A stretch of 64,000 nucleotides of DNA. Source: an uncultured Chloracidobacterium sp. (GTDB lineage: Bacteria; Acidobacteriota; Blastocatellia; Chloracidobacteriales; Chloracidobacteriaceae). Below, in pieces: positions 58,045-64,000 of this stretch. The translations under genes were made by a program, and so were the position numbers. The notes beneath the pieces are model-generated. The model did not search any database. It saw only the letters and a list, made by a program, of their open reading frames with translations, and was not told the origin of the DNA. How positions within the stretch are numbered: position 1 is the stretch's first letter; each line of letters begins with the position of its first letter. The stretch covers positions 28,342 through 92,341 of the forward strand of contig CALCKX010000083.1 in assembly GCA_937966115.1 (NCBI GenBank), given 5' to 3'.

Positions 58045-59781
58045 CTATCTCGCCTCGCCGGGCGCGTCGCCAAGCCCTTCGGCGACGAAAGCCAGCTCGC
58101 CGCCCACGACCGTCATCAGGCAGCGCGCCTTGAGGATGTCGGCTTCCGGGATGGCGAGCAGATCGGCCGAGAACACTGTGAAGTCAGCGCGCTTGCCGAC
58201 GGCGATGACGCCCGCCTCGCCTTCCTCGAAGGCGGCGTAGGTCGGCCACAGCGTGAGCATCTTGAGCGCGTCGAGCCGACTGACCGCCTGTTCGGGATGC
58301 CAGCCTTCGCCGGAAAACCCGGCGAGGTCCTTGCGGGCGACGGCGGCGTAAAACTCGATGAGCGGCTCGCCGCGCTCGACCGGCGCGTCCGACCCGCCGG
58401 CAATCAGCGCGCCTGAATCGAGCAGCGACCGCCAGGCGTAGGCCCCCGCCAGCCGGTCAATCCCCAGTCGGCGCGGCGCGAAGTGCAGGTCGCTGATGGC
58501 GTGCGACGGCTGCATGGAGGCGATGACGCCAAGCTTGGCAAAGCGCGGAATATCCTCGGCGCTGAGGATTTGCGCATGCTCGACGCGCCAGCGGGGCGCG
58601 CGGACGCGCCGCTGCGCGGCCGGGATTTCTCTGAACGTTTGCTCGTAGATGTCCAGCGCCTGCCGATTGGCGCGGTCGCCAATCGCGTGCGTCTCAATCT
58701 GAATGCCGGCCCGCAGCGCCCGCCGACACAGGGCGCGCAGCTCGTCCGGCGGCGTGAGAAACAGCCCGGATGTCTCGGCGTCGCTGTAGGGCGCCAGCAA
58801 GGCCGCGCCGCGCGAGCCCAGCGCCCCGTCCAGGTAGGTTTTGATGGCGCGCATGGTGAAGCGCCCGTTGGACTCGCCCACAATGGGGCCGCTGCGGAGC
58901 AGCGTGGCGACTTCCAGCGGGCGGTTGGCGGCGGCGTTATAGACGCGCAGCTTGATTTTCCCCTCCCGACACAGCCGGCGCAGGATGCTGGTTTCGAGCA
59001 GCGAGCTGCCCGCATTGTGAATGGCGCACCACCCCAGCGACAACTCGCGCTGCGCGCCCGCCAGGGCCGCCCGCTCGTAGTCTTCCGGCGAAAGCTTGGG
59101 CAGCAGCCGTCCGACCAGCCCCTGGGCGCTGTCGATGAGCATGCCGGTCGGCCGTCCCGTCGGCTGGTCGCGGAGGATGTCGCCGCCCGGCGGATTGGCG
59201 GTTTTCTCGTCAATCCCGGCCAGCTCGAGCGCCCGCGAGTTCACCACGCTGGCGTGACCGTCAGCGCGCGTCAAATAGACCGGATGCTCCGGCGCGATGG
59301 CGTCCAGCTCGGCGGCAGTCGGGAAGACGGGCGGCATCCAAAAGGTTTCTATCCAGCCGCGCCCGACGACCCATTCGCCCCTCGGCGTCTGCGCGACGCG
59401 CGCCGCGACGGCGGCCAGAAAGGCTTCGCGGGTGGTGGTCGTCCCTTCGAGATTGAGCGACAGCTCCCGCTCGCCGATGCCAAACAGGTGACAGTGGGCG
59501 TCGGTGAAGCCGGGATACATCGCCGCGCCTTTCAAGTCCACGAGGCGGGTTCGCGGGCCGCGGCGCGCCAGGGCGTCAGCCGCGCCGCCGACGAAGACGA
59601 CGCGCCCGCGCCGGACGGCAACGGCCGCGGCCTGGGGCTGCCGCTCATCGAGCGTATGAATGACGCCGTTGATGAACAGCGTATCCGCCGGCGCCGCCCG
59701 TTCGGCGGCGAGCGTCAGGCAGCTCAGCATCCATCCCAGCATCCAGCCCAACAGCGTCAAGCGGGCGATCAGCGATGTCAT
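58045..59781 (-). CDS. Exported amidohydrolase of the YtcJ type
   Basis: This 578-residue protein has an N-terminal signal peptide (IARLTLLGWMLGWMLSCLTLAA), so it is periplasmic or lipid-anchored (LSC could be a lipobox-like site). Metal-site motifs: DAHCHLFGIG near 93, the carboxylated Lys in AIKTYLDGALGSRG near 313, ETHAIGDRANRQAL near 364, WRVEHAQIL near 398 and GSDAPVE near 467. These match the amidohydrolase-3 (YtcJ) family, which lacks a fixed substrate. It overlaps the upstream MFS gene by ATGA. Confidence 0.85.
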   Translation of the reverse strand: MTSLIARLTLLGWMLGWMLSCLTLAAERAAPADTLFINGVIHTLDERQPQAAAVAVRRGRVVFVGGAADALARRGPRTRLVDLKGAAMYPGFTDAHCHLFGIGERELSLNLEGTTTTREAFLAAVAARVAQTPRGEWVVGRGWIETFWMPPVFPTAAELDAIAPEHPVYLTRADGHASVVNSRALELAGIDEKTANPPGGDILRDQPTGRPTGMLIDSAQGLVGRLLPKLSPEDYERAALAGAQRELSLGWCAIHNAGSSLLETSILRRLCREGKIKLRVYNAAANRPLEVATLLRSGPIVGESNGRFTMRAIKTYLDGALGSRGAALLAPYSDAETSGLFLTPPDELRALCRRALRAGIQIETHAIGDRANRQALDIYEQTFREIPAAQRRVRAPRWRVEHAQILSAEDIPRFAKLGVIASMQPSHAISDLHFAPRRLGIDRLAGAYAWRSLLDSGALIAGGSDAPVERGEPLIEFYAAVARKDLAGFSGEGWHPEQAVSRLDALKMLTLWPTYAAFEEGEAGVIAVGKRADFTVFSADLLAIPEADILKARCLMTVVGGELAFVAEGLGDAPGEAR

Positions 59782-61076
59782 GCGGTGGTTCCTCCTCGCT
59801 CAGTCGTCTGGCGAAGGCGGCGCGGGAGCGGGGCGCGGCCGTCTGCCGCCGCCCAGAGGGCGACGACGAGCAGGGCCAGCCCGGCCAGGCCGAAAGTGGC
59901 GGGCGCGCTCCACCAGTGCGCCAGCGTCCCGGCGCACAGTCCGCCCACCGCCATGCCGCCCCGGAAGCAAACCATGTAGAAGCTCGCCGAGCGCCCGCGC
60001 AGGTCGTCTTCCACCGTTTGCTGAAAGCAGGTCGTGACCAGCGCATAAGCCGCCACCAGAAACGCCCCGCCCGCGAACAGCCAGAGGTAAGCCAGCCACA
60101 GCCGCCCGGTGGCGGCCAGCAGCGCCATGCACAGGCCCAGCGCCGCCTGCGCGCCAACCGCCAGCGGCAACTGCCGCGCCCGCTTGGCAGCCGCGGCGGC
60201 AGCGATGGCGCCGGCCACCGCGCCCAGCCCGGAGCAGGCCGCGAGCCGCGAAAACAAGACTTCATCGCCCTGCCAGACGACTTTGGCATACTGCGGGAGC
60301 AGCGTCGGCATGGCAATGCCGAGTCCGGTGGTGAGCGCCGCGAGCAGGCACAGTCGCCGCCGGAGCGGGTTGCCGAAAACGTACCGCGCGCCAGCCAGGA
60401 TATCCTGTTTCCACGATTGGCTGGCCGCCGCCGCTTGCTGCGGCGCGCGAATCGTGGCGAGCGCCGCCATGACGGCTAGGAACGACAGGGCGTTGAGGGC
60501 GAAGCAGGCGGTCGCGCCAAAGCGCGCCAGGACGAGTCCGGCCAGCATTGGCCCGACGACTCGCCCCAGGTTGAACTGTATGGCGTTGCCGGCGATGGCC
60601 TGTCCGACCAGGGGCTTGGGGACCAAATTCGGCAACAGCGCCAGGTAGGCCGGCCCGCTCATCGCCTGCGCCATGCCGGTCAGAAACGATAGGCCCAGCA
60701 TCGCGTAAACCAGCGGCCATCCCTCAAGCGCCTGCGCGCCGACGAGAATAGCCAGGGTTGACGCGCTCGAAAGCTGGATGGCCTGCGATGCCAGCAGCAG
60801 CTTTCGGCGGTCAACGCGGTCGGCGATCGCGCCGCCCGCCAGCGATAGCCCCAGCATGGGGGCCAGGCCGAGAAAGGCGTCCAGACCAAGGTAGAATGGG
60901 CTCGCCGTCAGCTCCAGGATGAGCCAGGCCTGCGCGACCTGCTGCATCCAGCTTCCAACGCTGGAGGCGAATGCGCCGGCCCACTGGCGACGATAGTCGC
61001 GAAAGGCGAAGGCGTGAAGCGCCTCGGGGAGCCAGGGCGGGATGTCCAATGGGTCGGACGTTTCGGGAGCGGGCAT
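59778..61076 (-). CDS. MFS transporter, MFS_3 (EntS-like) exporter
   Basis: ATG at 61076 (MPAPETSDP) is preferred to a TTG at 61112; the product has 432 residues with about 11-12 transmembrane helices. Residues ~18-60 (FRDYRRQWAGAFASSVGSWMQQVAQAWL) and the A-loop-like AIADRVDRRKLLL match the MFS_3 exporters. Substrate unknown. It overlaps the start of the exported amidohydrolase gene by 4 nt (ATGA), so the two are coupled and the exporter may deliver or remove a related compound. Confidence 0.85.
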   Translation of the reverse strand: MPAPETSDPLDIPPWLPEALHAFAFRDYRRQWAGAFASSVGSWMQQVAQAWLILELTASPFYLGLDAFLGLAPMLGLSLAGGAIADRVDRRKLLLASQAIQLSSASTLAILVGAQALEGWPLVYAMLGLSFLTGMAQAMSGPAYLALLPNLVPKPLVGQAIAGNAIQFNLGRVVGPMLAGLVLARFGATACFALNALSFLAVMAALATIRAPQQAAAASQSWKQDILAGARYVFGNPLRRRLCLLAALTTGLGIAMPTLLPQYAKVVWQGDEVLFSRLAACSGLGAVAGAIAAAAAAKRARQLPLAVGAQAALGLCMALLAATGRLWLAYLWLFAGGAFLVAAYALVTTCFQQTVEDDLRGRSASFYMVCFRGGMAVGGLCAGTLAHWWSAPATFGLAGLALLVVALWAAADGRAPLPRRLRQTTERGGTTA

Positions 61077-61305
61077 TTTGGCGTCGCCAGACGGAGCGGG
61101 ATGAGCGTACAAGCAAATGCGGGCGCCGAAAGCGGCCGCGCGCCAGTCAAGGCGGCTGCGCGCTAGTTTCCGCTTGGAGCGTCGGCGCCGCGCGGCGCGG
61201 CCGTCGGGCGGCGCTATCTTTACACCATCGCCTGGCCTATAGTCAGCCTAGCTTTCCAGAGCTAAACGAGCGCCGCCGCGCGCTTTTTCTTTGTGGGTGA
61301 AGGCC

Positions 61306-62949
61306 ATGGCGTGGCTCGTCGAGCTGCTCAAGGGCAATCCGCTCTTGCTCCTCTTCATCGTGATCGCCATCGGCTACCCGCTTGGCCGGATTCGCTTGTT
61401 CGGTCACCGGCTGGGCATCGCCGCCGTTTTGTTTGCCGGACTCGCGATTAGCGCGCTCGACCCGAGCCTCAAGCTGCCCGAAGTCATCTACACGCTGGGG
61501 CTGGCGCTGTTTGTCTATACGACTGGGCTGAGCAGCGGGCCGGGGTTCGTGGCCTCGTTTCAGCGCAAGGGCTAGCGGGATAACCTGCTGGTTATCGGCC
61601 TGCTCATCATCGCGGCCCTGTTGGTTGCCGGGGCGCAGCGCGTCTTTGCATTGCGCCCCATGCTGGCCGTCGGGCTCTTCGCCGGAAGCCTGACCAACAC
61701 GCCGGCGCTGGCGGCGGCGCTGGAGCAAGTCAAGGCGGCCGCGGACTCCGACGCTCGGCAACTGACCGATCCGGTGGTTGGCTATTCCATCGCTTACCCC
61801 ATGGGCGTCATTGGCATGATGGCCGCCATCGCGACGCTCTAGCGCGTCTGGCGGGTGAATTACGCCAACGAGGCGCAGCGCCTGCGCGATCTGGGCGCGG
61901 TAGGTCAAAAGCTTGTCAACCGCACGGTGCGCGTGACGCGCCCGGAAATTAGCATCTTGACGGTTGACGAGCTGCTGCGCGCCAAGCGGTGGCAGGTCAT
62001 CTTCAGCCGCGCCTTGCACGACGGGCAATTGACGCTCGTTGACGACGCCACCCATCTTCAGCAGGGCGATTTGGTGAGCCTGATCGGCACGGAGGAAGAG
62101 ATTGCCGAAGCGGCCGCCTTCCTTGGCGAGATGACCGCCGAACACCTGGAGCTTGACCGCAGCAAGCCCGATTTCCGGCGCGTTTTCGTATCCAACTCGC
62201 AGGTCGTCGGGCGACCGCTGCGCGAGTTGCAGTTGCCGCAACACTACGGGGCGCTGGTGACGCGGGTGCGGCGCGGAGACATCGAGCTGTTGCCCTATGG
62301 AGATATGCCGCTGGAGCTGGGCGACCGCGTGCGCGTTGTCGCGCTGCGGGAGCGGATGGAGGAGGTCAGCGAGTTTTTCGGCGATTCCTACCGCGCGCTG
62401 AGCGAAATAGACATTCTGACCTTCAGCCTCGGGCTGGTGCTGGGGCTGGCGCTCGGGCTGGTTCCGTTCCCGCTGCCCGGCGACGGAACGTTTCGCCTGG
62501 GCGTCGCCGGCGGACCGCTGGTCACGGCGCTCATTTTGGGCGCTCGGGAGCGCACGGGGCCGCTGGTGTGGAACATGCCCTACAGCGCCAACCTCACCCT
62601 GCGCCAGATTGGCTTGGCGCTGTTCCTGGCCGGCATCGGCACGCGCTCCGGCTATGCGTTTGTCAGCGCCCTGGCCCAGCGCGACGGCGTCATTTTGTTC
62701 GCCGTCGGCGCGCTGGTGACGTGCGGCGTCGCGTGGCTGACGCTCTGGATTGGCTATAAGCTGCTGCGCCTGCCGATGAGCTTGCTCATTGGCGTGCTGG
62801 CCGGCTTGCAGACTCAGCCGGCTGTGCTGGCCTTCGCGCTCGAACAGACGAAAAACGACGCGCCAAATGTCGGCTACGCGACCGTCTTTCCAATGGCGAT
62901 GATAGCTAAAATCCTGTTGGCGCAAGCGCTGGCGCTTTTTCTACGCTAA
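61306..62949 (+). pseudogene. AspT/YidE-family transporter gene interrupted by two in-frame TAG codons
   Basis: The track shows three ORFs (61291, 61621, 61855), but all are in the same frame and continue each other exactly. From ATG 61306 (MAWLVELLKG) to TAA there are 547 sense or TAG codons, the normal length of an aspartate-alanine antiporter-family carrier. The first membrane half spans ~1-175, two TrkA-C domains cover ~205-365 (ISILTVDELLRAKRW; VFVSNSQVVGRPLREL), and the second half spans ~370-545. TAG at 61573-61575 falls in RKG-stop-RDN and at 61840-61842 in ATL-stop-RVW. No frameshift exists. TAG is used as the normal stop of many genes here, so translation probably ends early: a recent pseudogene, a suppressible gene, or a sequence error. 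Confidence 0.85.
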
Positions 62950-63125
62950 ATTTCCGGGCGCCTTGCCCGCCCGCTTTGGCGAGCGGCCGCGCGTCGCCTG
63001 CGCGTCCGGCCCTCCCAGGGCGGCGCCAACGCTGCGCCGGATGGATTTGCTTCCACGGTCGGCAATGGGGCATGAACATCCCGCGCGTCAATCGTCGCGA
63101 CGGCAAAGCCGGGAGCAGAAAGTCT

Positions 63126-64000
63126 ATGGGGTATCCGCTCGAAGAACATCACGCCGCCATTGGCGCGACGCTGCGCGCCGAAGGCGAACAGCTTGTTCCA
63201 GCCCGCTACGGAGCGCTTGCCGCCGAATACGCGGCGCTGGTCAGTCAAGTCGGCATCGTTGACCTCAGCGCCCACGGGCGCTTCGCCGTCGAAGGCAAGG
63301 ATCGCGTCGCGTTTCTCAACGGCTGGGTGAGCCAGCACGTCAAGCCGCTTAGGCCGGGCCTCGGCGTGGCGGCGCTGTTCCTGACGGCGCAGGGCAAGGT
63401 CATTGCCGATGTGACGCTGGATTGCCTCGCGGATGCGTTTTGGCTCGCGACGGACGTGGCCGCCGCGCCGGCCGTCCAGAAAAAGCTTGCGCCGCTGGCG
63501 CGCGCCGGCGATTTCCGCCTCGCGGATTTACGGGCCGCCTATGCGGTCATTGGTCTCATCGGCCCGGATGCGCCGGGCGTCATCGAGCGCGCGACCGGGG
63601 CGAAGCCGGATGCCTGGCGAACAACGTTGACCGTCGAGAAGGTCGGTGGCGGGACAGAAGAGCTGCCGGTTTTCGCGCATGAGCGGCTTTGCGTAGGCGA
63701 TGCGCCCGCGCTGACGGTTCGACGCCCGCGCTACGGGCTTCCGGCCTTTGAGCTGTTTGTGCCGCGCGAGAGCGCCGTCACGGTCTGGAAGGCGCTGACG
63801 GGAGCCGGCGCGACGCCGGTCGGCTGGGATGCGCTGGAGGCTTGCCGAATTGAGCGCGGCGTCGGCCGTTTCGGCTATGATTTCGATGATACGACGCTGG
63901 CCCCGGAGGCCGGGCTGGGCCATGCCATCAGCTACACGAAGGGCTGCTACGTCGGGCAGGAAACGGTGGCGAAAATTCACTGGCGCGGTCACGATCAGAC
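63126..64000 (+). CDS. YgfZ/GcvT-like folate-binding protein, 3' end outside window
   Basis: Not in the ORF track because the stop is beyond the window. I translated 291 codons from ATG at 63126 (MGYPLEEHHAAIG). It resembles the aminomethyltransferase fold: VGIVDLSAHGRFAVEGKDRVAFLNG near 40, LTAQGKVIADVTLD near 80, and the YgfZ signature KGCYVGQETVAKIHWRG near 275. YgfZ (tetrahydrofolate-dependent) assists iron-sulfur enzyme maturation. The KGCYxGQE cysteine favours YgfZ over true GcvT. An in-frame ATG at 63072 is an alternative start. Confidence 0.85.
   Translation, partial: MGYPLEEHHAAIGATLRAEGEQLVPARYGALAAEYAALVSQVGIVDLSAHGRFAVEGKDRVAFLNGWVSQHVKPLRPGLGVAALFLTAQGKVIADVTLDCLADAFWLATDVAAAPAVQKKLAPLARAGDFRLADLRAAYAVIGLIGPDAPGVIERATGAKPDAWRTTLTVEKVGGGTEELPVFAHERLCVGDAPALTVRRPRYGLPAFELFVPRESAVTVWKALTGAGATPVGWDALEACRIERGVGRFGYDFDDTTLAPEAGLGHAISYTKGCYVGQETVAKIHWRGHDQ

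Noticed and set aside
61243-62925. 560-codon minus-strand ORF opposite the AspT-like gene
   Set aside because: Low-complexity Arg/Gln/His/Pro-rich shadow; the plus frame has clear transporter sequence.

Overview
The window looks like a chromosomal piece of a Chloracidobacterium-like phototrophic acidobacterium. It is uniformly GC-rich and densely coded. Its most diagnostic feature is a minus-strand cluster at the left end: a bacteriochlorophyll synthase (bchG type), an ArsA/Get3-type ATPase, the chlorosome baseplate protein CsmA (EGH...VG core with the pigment-binding histidine) and an unrecognised protein with a PH-like domain that runs off the window. CsmA implies chlorosomes. The other genes (type-B succinate dehydrogenase, long Ala/Pro-rich response regulator, YgfZ/GcvT, CrtC-like carotenoid hydratase) fit that lineage, but the taxon is inferred from gene content only.

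Layout. 1-3.7 kb: chlorosome/bacteriochlorophyll operon. 3.9-10.7 kb: cell-envelope genes (dacB, small membrane protein, mpl, a GT-C type membrane protein, HAD phosphatase, gpsA). 10.8-12.4 kb: exported TPR protein. 12.6-19.3 kb: heat-shock block clpB - hsp20 - grpE - clpA-like, with a strong promoter carrying a repeated operator-like element, a long intercistronic hairpin and a clean terminator at the end. 19.3-24.3 kb: class-III aminotransferase, giant response regulator and a divergent HD phosphohydrolase. 24.4-27.0 kb: rpmF - plsX - prxQ and a secreted protein. 27.2-31.6 kb: serS translationally coupled to a hybrid histidine kinase and a response regulator, then a second regulator. 31.8-36.3 kb: sdhC - sdhA - unknown exported protein - sdhB - rhodanese.

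36.4-41.7 kb (minus): SDR, small Pro-rich protein, orphan DppB-type permease, TPR protein, DEDDh exonuclease, acyl-CoA mutase large subunit. 41.9-46.1 kb: GGDEF protein, hpt and convergent overlapping recJ. 46.5-49.0 kb: metK (TTG start) - ahcY, the activated methyl cycle. 49.0-52.9 kb (minus): MacA-like adaptor, MacB-type ATPase, anti-sigma kinase and a membrane protein. 53.3-58.0 kb: amidohydrolase, yicC - gmk - rpoZ, CrtC-like protein. 58.0-61.1 kb (minus): MFS exporter and exported amidohydrolase. 61.3-62.9 kb: a full-length AspT/YidE-family transporter gene broken by two in-frame TAG codons. 63.1 kb to the end: partial ygfZ/gcvT-like gene.

I saw no rRNA, tRNA, CRISPR array, insertion sequence or prophage. 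The items most worth following are the Get3d-like ATPase and unknown PH-domain protein in the chlorosome operon, the double-amber transporter gene, and the repeated palindromic element plus the 52-nt hairpin in the heat-shock block. All functions are assigned by reading motifs; no database search was run.
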